Assembly: GCF_019112545.1 (NCBI RefSeq)
Contig: NW_025064883.1
Coordinates: forward strand, 2,220,684-2,284,683
Direction: 5' to 3'
Source of the DNA: Guyanagaster necrorhizus
Taxonomy: Eukaryota > Basidiomycota > Agaricomycetes > Agaricales > Physalacriaceae
Length of the DNA stretch: 64,000 nucleotides
Of the stretch, positions 33,791 through 45,087 are shown piece after piece. Numbering within the stretch: the stretch's first letter is position 1; every line of letters begins with the position of its first letter. The position numbers and the translations under genes are program-made. The notes below the pieces were generated by a model. It saw nothing but the letters and a program-made list of their open reading frames with translations. It did not search any database and had not been told where the DNA came from.

Positions 33791-35282
33791 TATGCAGAAA
33801 ACAGTCTATCTACTGAGATCCGTCTCAAAAACGAGGTGAGGCGTGATTGTAATTTGTAACACTAGCCCGACTTTGGTTTCTGGGGATTGGTGATACTTTC
33901 CATGCTGTTAACGGTAGCCTGACCAGATGAACTAGATATGATACGGATCGAATGACATGTAGACGCCCTGACAGTCGTCGTCTCTTTCTACCATTCGTTT
34001 CTCAATGGTTTGTTCACAGTGCTCCCAAGAAGACCCTGAGAATAACTGGGACCCTTGGTAATAGAAAGAATGAGGCGAAAGTAACGATTCGTCTTCACGG
34101 CGAGATCGCACCTCCAAGGGACCAGGGAGAGTGGCTGTTGATGGCTGTTTTGCAGGATGATCAAACATCCGAGATACGGACTGAAAAGACGGCTTGGCGA
34201 AGACATTGAATAAGTTAGATGAATTCGGAGTTTGTGCCACCATCAACCGTGTCCGTAGCGCAGCTAGGCCACTTGAGCCAAATTTGCCATTCTGTCGTTC
34301 ATTGATGTCTTACGACACTCGGATGCTGAATGTATTGTCAGGATGCAGAAAAAGGTCCCACAAAGTATACGCACTTGCTACGATACCACAGCCTTTCCAA
34401 GTCCATCCTTCGAGGCAGGTATACCGAGACTCAACTTGAGCGACAATCTGGGTATGTAACTCGACAAACCTTCTCGACGCGTACTCATCGCGTCCAATAC
34501 CAGAGTCTGAAAAAAATAATTCTTCCTGGACAGCAACCGTAACTCGAGGCCTGAAGCTCTTGAAGCCGAGAACCGTGCAAACGGTAAGCGTGGGATGGTG
34601 GTGGTTGGACGAAGTTGTAGCGGAGGCTGCAACCGTGGCGTTGGGCATTAGTGAAGACCCGTGAATACACCTATACAACCCTATAGCCTGTCGTCGCGCA
34701 TATACTCAACAAAGTAAGGTAGCGGTCATGCTGTGGCAAGACGGTGACGGCTACCCCGCGTCTTGACCAATTACCCCCATGACCACCGTGTTCCATACCC
34801 CAGTTCCTCCATCTGCCTTTCATTTCAACAACACATGGCCGCCACGAGGCCTACGGTTTACACCGAGTTTACCAGAACGCGCCGTATGGATTCCCTGAAT
34901 CGAAGGACAGGCTAAATTCGAGTTGTATGCGTCTTCCAGCGAGGATGTCTTGTAATCGTTCAGAGTACAATTAGTGGGATCCGAGGATGAGGCAAAGGCA
35001 TGTCCTGCGGCCGAACATGAGGCAGTGGCGAGTTCGACGTGCCTACACGAGGTTGAATATCAATTGGGGTGCATTACCGAAAGAGAGCATTTGGGTACAT
35101 CTCAACGGAACTCCTCGATGACACCGTGACCATTATCAACATTGCCAACATCGGATAGGGTCCAGCACGCTTCCTCACTCCTACCACCACGACCAAGTCT
35201 CCCCTTGGACTAGTACCCTCCTCCAACGTGAGCTTATCTTGACCGTTTATATTTGACGGTATTAAACCAGAAAATCTGCAGG
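33791..35282. other. Interval with weak minus-strand reading frames
   Basis: About 1.5 kb. Minus-strand frames 34678-34310 (starting near MPNATVAASATTSSNHHHPT) and 34246-33932 (ending MSFDPYHI) might be two exons of one small gene, but I could not find an intron keeping the frame, and no family is recognised. The right end precedes the plus-strand gene at 35283. Confidence 0.3.
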
Positions 35283-36419
35283 ATGCCCACAGGATTCAAC
35301 TCACCTGCCCTAATCGCGTCTAGGAGGGAATCCAAGATACCAACCAAGCTCGCCTTCAAGCTCAACCCACCTTTGCGAAGGAGATCCGCAACGTCTGAGG
35401 CGCCTGGGCTTAGGTCGCTGGTGTTGGTGGAGAAGTATCACGGATCACAGCCGTCGTCGTTACACTCAACGCCCAACGCCAAACCTCTACCAACACCGAA
35501 AGTAAAGTCCCGGCCAGCACTCGGTCGTGACAAACCACCTGCAAAAGAGCCTACCAAGAAGCCTATTTTTAAGGTGACGGCGATCCGGGATACAGAGCGC
35601 GTAGCCTTACCACGACCGGTGCCCAAGAGGCCCAAGACATTGGGAAAGGAGAATTCCGAGCGACGGACTCGTGTTCCTCATACTACCACTATACCAACAT
35701 CAATATCAGTGCATCGTCCATTCAAGATATCTATCCCACGCTCATTCTCCTCCAACACAAAGATTCCCGTCCGCAAACACGCCAAGCGAGAGTCTCTCAC
35801 GAGAATAAGGTCGAGGCCCGCGTCTCTTCGTCTCACTCCCTCCCGAACTCCTTGTACATCCATCTCCCTCTATTCTGCTTTATCATCCCCGTCCCCAAGA
35901 ACACCCATCTCGCCTTTAACATACACCGACACCGTTATTATCCAAACCCATGACGATTCGGGGCTTCTTTCGTTGTCGGCATCTATGAATCAACTCAGCA
36001 CCAAGTCGGAATCTGAGTGGGTTGATGAAGAGGAAGTAGTCGACAAGAAAACTGTAGAGGACCCTTCCCCAATGAAGGCACCACCGACTCCAGAGACAAA
36101 GCCTCACCGTACCGATGTCACGACTCTCACTGCACCAGAGGCGAAATCTCGAGAGTCGGCGAAATCGAAGGGCGTTATTTCACCAGCAGCGAAGCGCCAA
36201 TCTCCCTCTGCCAAACCTGGGACCTTCCAACGCGTCTTCGTGGTCGGTAGACTCAGTTTGTCAAGTCCCGTTTCCCGAAGACGCAAGGTGATCATACCAC
36301 CATTGCTCGATTCCCAAACCGGTTCTTCGAATGCTCAAATTCGTATGGAGCTCTCGGCCTTGCGAGCTCGCAAGAAGGTCCAGGAAGGTGTGACGGAGTT
36401 GAGCGATAAGAAGCTTTGA
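35283..36419 (+). CDS. Basic, low-complexity protein of unknown function (KEN box)
   Basis: A single-exon frame of 378 residues starting at ATG 35283 (MPTGFNSPALIASRRESKIP); an upstream non-ATG extension is less likely. It is rich in Ser, Pro, Thr, Lys and Arg and looks intrinsically disordered, with an acidic patch (SEWVDEEEVVDKK) near residue 245 and a more ordered C-terminus (MELSALRARKKVQEGVTEL). No known domain. A KEN box (LGKENSE) near residue 122 and many Ser/Thr-Pro sites would fit a cell-cycle-regulated, CDK-phosphorylated protein degraded via APC/C, but that is inference. Absence of introns is unusual here. Length and lack of stops over 1.1 kb, with an empty intron pattern, support a real gene. 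Confidence 0.6.
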   Translation: MPTGFNSPALIASRRESKIPTKLAFKLNPPLRRRSATSEAPGLRSLVLVEKYHGSQPSSLHSTPNAKPLPTPKVKSRPALGRDKPPAKEPTKKPIFKVTAIRDTERVALPRPVPKRPKTLGKENSERRTRVPHTTTIPTSISVHRPFKISIPRSFSSNTKIPVRKHAKRESLTRIRSRPASLRLTPSRTPCTSISLYSALSSPSPRTPISPLTYTDTVIIQTHDDSGLLSLSASMNQLSTKSESEWVDEEEVVDKKTVEDPSPMKAPPTPETKPHRTDVTTLTAPEAKSRESAKSKGVISPAAKRQSPSAKPGTFQRVFVVGRLSLSSPVSRRRKVIIPPLLDSQTGSSNAQIRMELSALRARKKVQEGVTELSDKKL

Positions 36420-36999
36420 CTTTTTGGTCGCTTAAGTTGATATGATAAACAATGGGTCGATTATCGGTAAACTTGTGGGCACAAATCATAGACTCTTCTA
36501 TCTGGAGTTGGATATTGCAGAAAATGTATTACTACCTTTCTTTGCTGACGATTGCATGTTTTTCGAACTTGCACCGACGTTAATGAACTTGTTACCATGC
36601 AGTCTCCATTCTGAGGAGATGAAGTATCGGCTCCGGCAATGAAGCGATGGAAAAGTGGATAGTCGAACGTTGTCTGCCCTACAAGTTTTTGCTCGCTGTG
36701 GAAAATACATACGAGTAAATCTTCGAACTTCGGCAATCAAAATGGAATTTGCCGTGAGCACCTTGCAATGCAGCACGTTTACTTACCCTGATCGACTGCC
36801 TGGATGATGATTCACGACGTGGATTTTGATAATCAGGTGTTTCTATTACTTCCCCGCCTCTTTCAGATTCATTCCCTCCGATATTATTTCTTTAGCCAAT
36901 GTCTCTTGCCGTTTGAGTCATTTATGCTTTTCCGTCGCTCTCAAGAAAGTGTCACGTAGATAGTACAATCCATCTAAATGTCTGCTATCATTCCCACTG
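36420..36999. other. Gene-free interval
   Basis: About 580 bp between the basic-protein gene and the first leucine-rich relic. Nothing recognised. Confidence 0.4.
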
Positions 37000-38640
37000 C
37001 CATCCGTAGGACATTATATTTGGTGCACAACTCTCCCAAAGCTCTTGAAGCTCTGACAATGAGATTGTTATAGGGAGCTCGATTTCTCTATCACACTGAG
37101 GCGTACAACCATGCCTGGCCGCCATAATCTCACGTGGACATATGAGATTGAGGAAAATATAGAATTCATTTCGGAGGCGATGACCACGATGGCACCTTCG
37201 TTATACGCTCTCCACACCATACATATCAAAATCAGCGATGTCAATTATATCTGGAAGCAGCTGTTCATGGGTCCATGGCGTACATTAATTGAAGCAATCT
37301 TTTCACTCTCTGCCCTGGAATCGCTGGAGTTGGAAGAAGCTCCGTGGTTCGCCGGGGATGAAGCTTTCCCTTCATTCACCTTACGCCACACCAATCTGCA
37401 GCGGTTCCTCTATCGGGCTCCATTTATATGGTCTCTTGAAGCTATTCGAACACCAGAATATGGGAGAAGAAGCACGGGGCAGCTGACCATCGAGACCCAT
37501 AATTTGCGGCTCTTGCTCGATGCCAATCGAGAGACGCTGGAGATACTGGAACTGCCTGGGGAGCTAGTTGATGGCCTCCTCGATCCATCCTTTCCGTTGT
37601 TGAGAGAACTGTCCCTTTTTAGGTACGAATCCGAGAGAGTCATACATGAGCTTGCGCCCTACCACCACAATCTCAGCTTCAAAAGCAGCAAATCGAGTTC
37701 GCTCTCAGTGGTCCCCTTCCTCGATTCCCATCACATCGCACCTGACGCGTCGTCAGATAGCCAAGATGCGATCCTTGACGCTGTCGAACCCTTGTCCCGA
37801 CGATTCTTTGTTCAATATGATACCGCCAGACATAGAACATCTATCGCTGATTTCATATCCTGAGCCCTTCATGCTCTGGTGGAGACCAGAGTCAGAGATA
37901 CCTGTCAGTATCTTTCCTTGTTCTGCGATCAGCACGATTCTAACCTTTGGCTCTTTCGGAAACCTCATAAGCCTGAACATACCATATCATACCGATGGGA
38001 GTCAGACCAAGCGGAGGTCTTCCTTCTTAGCCTCATTCCTCGACTGTCACACTACCTGGAATTTCTCGAGTTGAATCGATACGGCAGGAGGAGCAGTCCT
38101 TTCGATGTTGTAGCATGTTTTTTTTTCTTCCGTTCTTGAACCGAAACCTGGATTTATACACGAAACAGCCGACATTAGAAAGATCGCTCCGGAACCCCAA
38201 ATATCTGTCACATTTGCGCTTGAATTTGGAGAAATCTGAGGGACACCGCCATAATTTGTTCGACGCCAGGATCTGAGATAACAGGCCCGCTACTATGAAG
38301 CAGCTTATACGACGATTAGGGCATTCAGTCTCTTCATCGCGATTTATTTCATACCAGGATTTGATATCTCCGGACGTAGCGCGTGCTCCGTTGTGGGTGT
38401 AGGCATCGATGGAAAATCTTGCGGATGGATGGGCATGTGGACTTACGGCTTGCAGGTGTAGAAGATGTGACGCTCTTGCTTCACGAACAATGATATCCTT
38501 AATCTTTCCAGGATTGCGATCATCCATCAGACTTCTCGACCAGACTTGGATATTTTCATCTCGATGCATGGTATAAGTATTGGATCCATGGACGAATGCT
38601 TGTAATGGGAAGTTCCACATTGAATAAGGATTTCTTATAA
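37000..38640 (+). pseudogene. Leucine-rich F-box-type family relic, copy 1 (longest)
   Basis: Frame 37111-37863 reads MTTMAPSLYALHTIHIKISD, LIEAIFSLSALESLELEEAP, LRHTNLQRFLYRAPFIWSLE and LLDANRETLEILELPGELVD, the alternating Leu pattern of the LRR part of fungal F-box proteins. Around 37640 the family frame shifts (PITSHLTRRQIAKMRSLTLS, MIPPDIEHLSLISYPEPFML) and shifts again near 37960 (LIPRLSHYLEFLELNRYGRR). A tail homologous to other copies runs to about 38640. No F-box motif is clear. Frameshifts make it non-coding today. It is the best template for the other copies in this window. Confidence 0.6.
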
Positions 38641-39394
38641 AAACCTCGAACTCTTTTCAATCTGCCGCAAGGAAGGTACGGTGCATGCCTATGTATCATG
38701 TTGCGCCGATACGATGTCAAAGTCATCGGACCGACGGTCCCATATCGATTTGTGCGAGAAACCTTTAAGCCCACCCGCTGCTGCTCTTTCTATTCCGCAG
38801 CTGGAAAGATAGGCATGGAAATCCCACTCTGATCAGGCAGAGGCCTGACTCCTCAAAAAGAACGATATTCGCGACAAGGTTATTGCCCAACGTGGCCGAT
38901 TCCTTGTCAGACTGACGCAATCCCATCGATATGTAACAGAGTATAATCTTGGTATAACCTTGGTGAAGGTCTACGGCTTGGATAACTGAAATCCCTTCTT
39001 TCTCGAGATACCCGTCGAAATCCAAAAGACTGGCCTACTCCCTGAGGAAGTTGTAGAGGCTAAACAAAGCTGTTTCATTGAAAGTGCGATTAACCAAAGC
39101 ACATTGAAACAGGGGCCCCATCGTCAAGGCAACCAAAAACGGCCGATACGACGTCATAGGGCAGTGTCGCAAATGGAAGTCATCCCACAGACGATGCCGA
39201 TGATGGTTCGAGTCAAAGTTGAACTTTTTAAATAGCCGGCGCGCGCCAGCTGATACTTAGCATAACAACAACCGACAGAAAACCTGATATTACAGTAATT
39301 AAGACATTATGCTGTCCACTAAATACATTTGGCAAACCAGCTTGAACACGTACTGTTCATAAATGCAACGAGAGAAGTACTGTAGTCCGTGATC
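38641..39394. other. Interval, nothing recognised
   Basis: About 750 bp, between the leucine-rich relic and the 3' end of laccase 2. Short frames only; possibly decayed repetitive DNA. Confidence 0.3.
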
Positions 39395-41634
39395 TTAATA
39401 CGTAGGAACTGTATAGGTGGTATCATTCTTTGTCACGTCCGAGGGAAGGCTGTAGTACGTCGGACAAAGGTCATTCCAACTAGCTAGAAACGTACACATC
39501 AGCGCCCACCGTACCCTAAATCAAAACGTGATGCCCCACCTGGAATGCCTATGTTTACCTGTTCCACATCGCCGATATCTTCAGCAAAAACGACAGCCAG
39601 ACCACTAGAATTCAGGTTTAGAAGATAATAAGGACAAAGAAGGAGATGAAACGTGCGCTTCGAGGTGGAATTCAATGTGGCTATCGTCGATACTGTTTCA
39701 GAAGAGGGTATGAATCATGAGGGGACGAATAGACGCACCAGTGCAAGAACCAAGGTCCCGGATTATCAGTTCTGAATCGAATGGTCGTTAAATTGTTTTG
39801 GGCAACGGATGTGGTATCTCTGCGGGCCTGGAATTTCGAGATAATCAGCATACACATAATGATGGGCGCGCTCTTGAGACGGACCGGATCGTTAAAATTG
39901 TAAGTATCGCTGTCCGCGCTTTTCACGACATCGAAACTATGCTGGAAACGTCTTCAGGAAAGACCCGTATTAAATTTCTGACGGGGACTTACACCATGGA
40001 GATGGAACGGATGCTGGAAAACTTCAGCTTCAATGACAGGTTAATGTAAGATGAACGTACAGGTCCATCTATCGCATTTCCACCGAAGAGATTGATCTCA
40101 ATAGTCTTGTTTAGCGGTAATCCGTATATAGAACCTGGAGGCAACAAATCTTGCGCTCGCTGAGCACCGCTCAAGATCTGAAGTAGTATAGGAACGGTGG
40201 GTCCTACGAATTCGACGCCATTCATTAGGAAGACGTTAGTATTGGCATCAAAGCCAAGAGTGATATTGAGGACGAGATCTGCTCCCCCGGGAAGTGGATC
40301 TCCAGGGGCCCCAGGAGATTCCAGTGGATGTAAATCTACTTCACGTATAGAAATAATGTCCGTTTGCATCGAAGTCCTCGGTTCGGAATCGTCGGCACCT
40401 TCGTATCTCAGCACTGCAGAGTTAATCCCGTTTTGGAATCCGAGATTGCCGATGTTGGGTTCAGACCGAATCCAATAGTTATTGACGGGTTGATTGGTCT
40501 CCAGGATGACTGAGAATCTCTGAGCAGCAAGTACGAATAGAGAATTGACCGTGATCGGTTGAATGTTAATACCGTCCGTTTCGATGAGCGTGAAGTTGTG
40601 GCCGTCAATGGAGAATTTGAAGGCGGCGTTGCATGATGCAGAGATTAGTCGTAGTCGGTAACGCTTATTTGGAGCGACAGTAATAACGGAGAGAGGGGCC
40701 GTGGGCTATATATGAGACGTCCCTTGAGTCACATCTTGCGAGGAAAGGACCCGGATAATTGACTTACATCTTCAAAGAATCTACCCATCCCATTAATCAA
40801 GGTAGAATTGGGTGTTGGCCTCAATTTGGTAGCCATTAGTGCTGGCGTTGTATCATGGTACCTAGAAATACCCCCATTAAGAAGATACAAAACTCAGCCC
40901 TGGCCTTGTACTCACCAATCCGAGAGTACAATAATAGTAGTTTCTGTAGAATAAATCAATATAGTCTGATCGATCAGGGAAAGTTGTACCAACCGTCATC
41001 TACATCATACAACGCCCGGTGAGGGTCATTCTGTCCGTCCACTCCATCATATACGATGAAAGGTCCCACCAGCCCATCGCAGTATTGGACCGCGAGGTGT
41101 GAATGGTACCAAAATGTTCCGGCCTGGTCCGGAACATCGAAATCATACATGAACGAGTTGTTCTGCGCTATTGGACACTGTGTAACAGAAGCGGAACCAT
41201 CTTCGAAGTTGGTTCCATGTTGATGGATACCGTGCCAGTGCTGAAGAATATAAGAGACAAGGAGATGGAGGAGAGAGACGTGCTTACAATGCTCGTATCG
41301 AGGGCCATGGTGTGGTCCACTAATTCATCGATGACGTTGATCTGAAAGCGGTCGCCCTGAAAGTGTCTTTAGAACACGATGCCATCATGTTAATTTTTTC
41401 ACTTACCTTAACACCACTTATCAATGGTCCAGGTAACGTTCCACCTGCTAGGACTGCCCTACTGATAGTCAGCATAAATGCTTCGACACAGGATTCGTGC
41501 ACCTACGAACGAGGAACTCCATCTGGAGTAAGGTCTTTGTTGACGATGTGCAGATCTCCCGAAGAGTGGAGTACTTCGAGCGACGTTACCGACCGAATTA
41601 GAAAGATAAAAGGTAGCAGAAAATTAAACACCAT
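39395..41634 (-). CDS. Laccase 2 (multicopper oxidase AA1), T1 axial Leu
   Basis: ATG at 41634 begins signal peptide [21 protein letters not shown] at 39395 follows VPTY. L1-L3 are as in laccase 1. L4 reads [19 protein letters not shown], with Leu at the T1 axial position (codon 39600-39598) instead of Met. The intron inside L4 (39656-39605) has a GC donor where laccase 1 has GT. No frameshift or stop was found in the joined exons. Extracellular phenol oxidase, about 520 residues. The copies differ at scattered codons over the whole gene (for example GEPVPGG versus GDPLPGG), so this is an established duplicate, not an assembly artefact. Expression would depend on GC-AG splicing. Confidence 0.88.
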
Positions 41635-41705
41635 TAGTCTGTGGACCGCAAAGCAAAGGACAGTAGGGTAGAAGACGAGATAAAACTAGCTCACCTCCGA
41701 AGCTC

Positions 41706-41711
41706 TTTATA
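41706..41711 (-). promoter_or_regulatory. Candidate TATA box of laccase 2
   Basis: TATAAA on the minus strand about 72 bp upstream of the laccase 2 ATG, in the block shared with laccase 1. Confidence 0.5.
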
Positions 41712-42889
41712 GTGATTGTACGATCAGGGGTACTCTGTTAGGCTCAGGCACTAACCCATCCGCGACTTGAACGGAAGAAGTCAAGCGAGGATTATCCCAG
41801 AACTACCGTGAGCTAACCCTGATTTGAATTTCAATTGTTTTTGGATAATACGACGGCGTTTAACTAGGGAGTCAACGGATCCCGATGATGCGCCAGTCCG
41901 ATTGATCTTTTTTTTTACAGCACCAGTCATGAAACAGCACTGCCATAGCGAGAATCGCACCTGAGATATATATGCGAGCGCCAGGAACAATGACGCATAA
42001 ATAATGATGGAATGTAGCTGCAAGCCAGGTAAAATGATGTAGTGACCGATGTTGAGGACAGCGCTACGCGCTTAACCTTTCAAGAAAGGCCCGAACGAGT
42101 CCACTAATCCATCTAGAAAGCACCCACACATACGTGAGATGGGCTAAATATAACTAAAATCCGCCCGAAGGCGGGACGCGCTGCTATGCTTCCCTGCAAT
42201 ATTTATCAAAGGACTTGTTTGACGTTAAAATAGAGCATACCTGGGGATCGCCACATCCCCGAGTCCAGAATGATGATCTCCATTCACATCCCCAAGACTA
42301 TGGGTGGGCAGTTGGTCATCAATGAATGTCAACTCCAGGGATAGCCGTCGGATCGCAAGATCGCGGGGAACAAGGTCGGTCCACTAAGAGTAGGACTGTA
42401 ATGTAGTGGGTCATGAAACAGACAGATGTCCACCTCAACTGAAACAGATACGTGCGTCGAACAACCTCCTACCGGGATCGTACTAGCTTCGAGTCTGTTT
42501 GGCTGTTTGGGCCATCACCACCATTGCATTATTATAAAGAAAACTAAATTTCTCACACCTAAGCATTATCTGATTTTGCTTTGGGGAGTAAAAAAAAGTC
42601 CACCTCAAGTCTCATATTTCCTCTCCTTTCTTCCCCAAGAACACGTCCGTCTCGTAGGCCCAATTTGTACGCCCCACTATCCAGTCACACTTTATATTTT
42701 CCGGATGTGTGGGACAAGACTTCGGAATCAGGACAACAGAAATCCGTGATCGAATGAGACTCACTGCACCCAATATTCTGTGATCAGCGAGAAGGTCGAC
42801 CCTATTCTCTGTGCCATTGCCAGATCAACAAGATTGCAGGGGTGCCAGAGCCTCATGTTGAGTAGATCATAAGCGTACAAAGGCAGGCT

Positions 42890-43440
42890 ACGTACGTTAT
42901 TGGGAATTCATACCTCGAGAAACGATAATAGCAATCCTAGGAAGGTCAAGCATATCATTTCTCGTAAAGCAAGTGTTACATCTCCCACGCCTGCACACTG
43001 TAATTCTACATGCCCATCCATCCGCAAGGTTTTCCATCAATGCCACACCCGCAACGGAGACCATGTCATGTCCGGGAATATCAAATCCAGGTCTGAAATA
43101 TATCATAATGAAGAGGTTGAATGTCCTAATTGTCCGGTGACCTGCTTCATCCCCCGGATCCTGGCATCGAACAAGTCATGACAGTGTCCCTCGGACTTGT
43201 CCACGTAGATGTAACAGATGCTTGAGGATCTGGAGCGACCTTTCCGATGCGGCTGTTTCATGTGTAAACATAGGTTTCGGTGCAAGAACAGAAGGAAAAA
43301 ACATACTAGAACATCGAAAAAGGATTGCTAACAGGTGCGTGATTAGTCAGCATCCCCGGCTATATCGGGCTTCCTCAAAAAAGTTGACTCGATCTCCCGC
43401 GTGTGATCATTTCTTTGCTCTGCGACAAGGGATAATTTCC
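42890..43440 (-). pseudogene. Leucine-rich family relic, copy 2 (tail fragment)
   Basis: Matches the tail of copy 1 in inverted orientation: its plus strand carries the same antisense pattern as the minus strand of copy 1 (RKVKHIISRKA / GKIKDIIVREA, then EVECPNC / ETECPNR and ILASNK). Only the 3' part is present. It ends about 40 bp from the TrpRS start codon, so it lies in that gene's promoter. Confidence 0.5.
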
Positions 43441-43478
43441 TGATTCATTTATACCCCCTATTTTGAACACTCTCTTCT

Positions 43479-45087
43479 ATGTCTGCCTCACCAGTCCCAG
43501 AACCAGCGGTTGAGAAGCTGGGATCTTCACTAGCGGGTACATCTCTCCAAGAGTACGTGATCCACCAATATCGTGTCAGGAGTCTAATTTGAGCTCCCAC
43601 CTAGCGCAATACTAGAAGGAACGACAGACACAAATGCCCCTAATGCCCAAATTTCCTCGCCCGAGCAAGTTGTTACACCATGGGACGTACAAGGAAGCGT
43701 ATCTTCCGATGGGAAGCAGCAAGCAATCGATTACGATAAGCTCATTGTCCAGTTTGGTACCCGAAAAATAGACGACGCACTATTGGAGAGGTTCGAAAAT
43801 TTGACTGGGAAGAAACCGCATATCTTTCTTCGGCGTGGATTGTTTTTCTCGCATAGGTGCGTCGCTTCTGTATAACGTTCTCGATCGAGTCTGCTAATCT
43901 CTAGCAACAGAGAATTTGACAAGCTTTTAGATCGATATGAGCAGGGAAAACCCTTCTTTTTGTACACAGGACGTGGGCCCAGTAGCGACAGCATGCATCT
44001 TGGCCACATGATACCTTTCGTGTTTACAAAGTGAGAACTTTCGGCCGGTATCCCGGTTTCGTTCGCTCAACTGCTTCCAGATGGTTACAAGATGTCTTTG
44101 ACGTCCCGCTGGTGATACAGCTTACAGGCACGCATCTGGCATCGTTTTACATGCACATGCACGTTCATCTGATTGCCGCGTAGACGACGAAAAATTCCTA
44201 TTCAAACAATCCCTAAAGCCGGAACAAACCAAAGCTTTCGGAAGGCAAAACGCTCGAGATATCATCGCCGTTGGCTTCGACCTTTCAAAAACATTCATAT
44301 TTAGCAATTATGATTACATCTCCGGTCCCTTCTACGAGAACATCTCAAAAGTCTCCCGGCAGATCACTTACAGCCAAGCCAAAGCTACATTCGGGTTCAC
44401 CGACTCGGATAACATCGGTCGAATTCACTTCGCCGCCATCCAATCCGCTCCTGCCTTCTCCAACTCGTTCCCACATATATATGGCACCGTCTCCAACATC
44501 CCCTGTCTTATTCCTTCAGCCATCGACCAGGATCCGTATTTCCGTCTTACAAGAGACGTCGCGCAGAAACTCAAGTACCCGAAACCGATGACGCTGTATT
44601 CCAAATTCTTCCCCGCGCTACAAGGATCTCAGACCAAGATGAGCGCCAGCGATCCCAACTCGGCGATCTACATGAGCGACAAGCCGGCACAGATCAAAAA
44701 CAAGATAAACAGACACGGATTTTCTGGTGGCCAGGAGACGGAAGAGGAGCATCGCCGGTTGGGCGGCAACACAGATGTAGATGTCAGTTATCAATACTTG
44801 GCATGTCTGTTGGAGGATGACGATGAGCTTGCAAAGATCGGAGAGGTCAGTTCCATTTCCATTTTCTCCCAAGTTTTTAGATTGTTTATGAAATACTTGT
44901 ACAGGACTATCGGGCGGGACGATTGATGACGGGACAGCTGAAAGCCAAGTGCATAGAGGCTTTGCAAAAGTTCGTTGCAGGTTACCAGGAGAGGCGGGAA
45001 AAGGTCACAGACGAGATCGTCTCGGCGTTCATGGATGCTAACAGAAAGATAGTTCCTATCATGGGGAAGGCGCAGACCGCGAATTAG
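43479..45087 (+). CDS. wrs1: Tryptophanyl-tRNA synthetase, cytosolic
   Basis: Six exons (43479-43552, 43605-43856, 43911-44030, 44081-44127, 44184-44845, 44905-45087) encode 445 residues. Class I signatures: HLGHMIPF (HIGH equivalent) and KMSAS ([17 protein letters not shown]). The eukaryotic pattern [19 protein letters not shown], then [20 protein letters not shown] and [16 protein letters not shown], identifies the cytosolic enzyme, which charges tRNA-Trp. Intron 44128-44183, splitting QLT-DDEKF in the catalytic domain, has a GC donor (ACAG|GCACGC); no GT donor keeps this invariant motif. No mitochondrial presequence is seen. The upstream region is occupied by a decayed repeat relic ending about 40 bp from the ATG. 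Confidence 0.93.

Larger units (their letters stand above)
39395..42445 (-). repeat. Duplicated segment copy B (laccase 2 and upstream)
   Basis: Counterpart of 31015-33790; see there. The upstream portion has diverged more than the coding portion and contains small insertions and deletions. Confidence 0.75.

Noticed and set aside
42900..43181. 93-residue plus-strand frame as a new gene
   Set aside because: The same antisense pattern occurs opposite leucine-rich relic copy 1, so it is a shadow of a decayed minus-strand copy.
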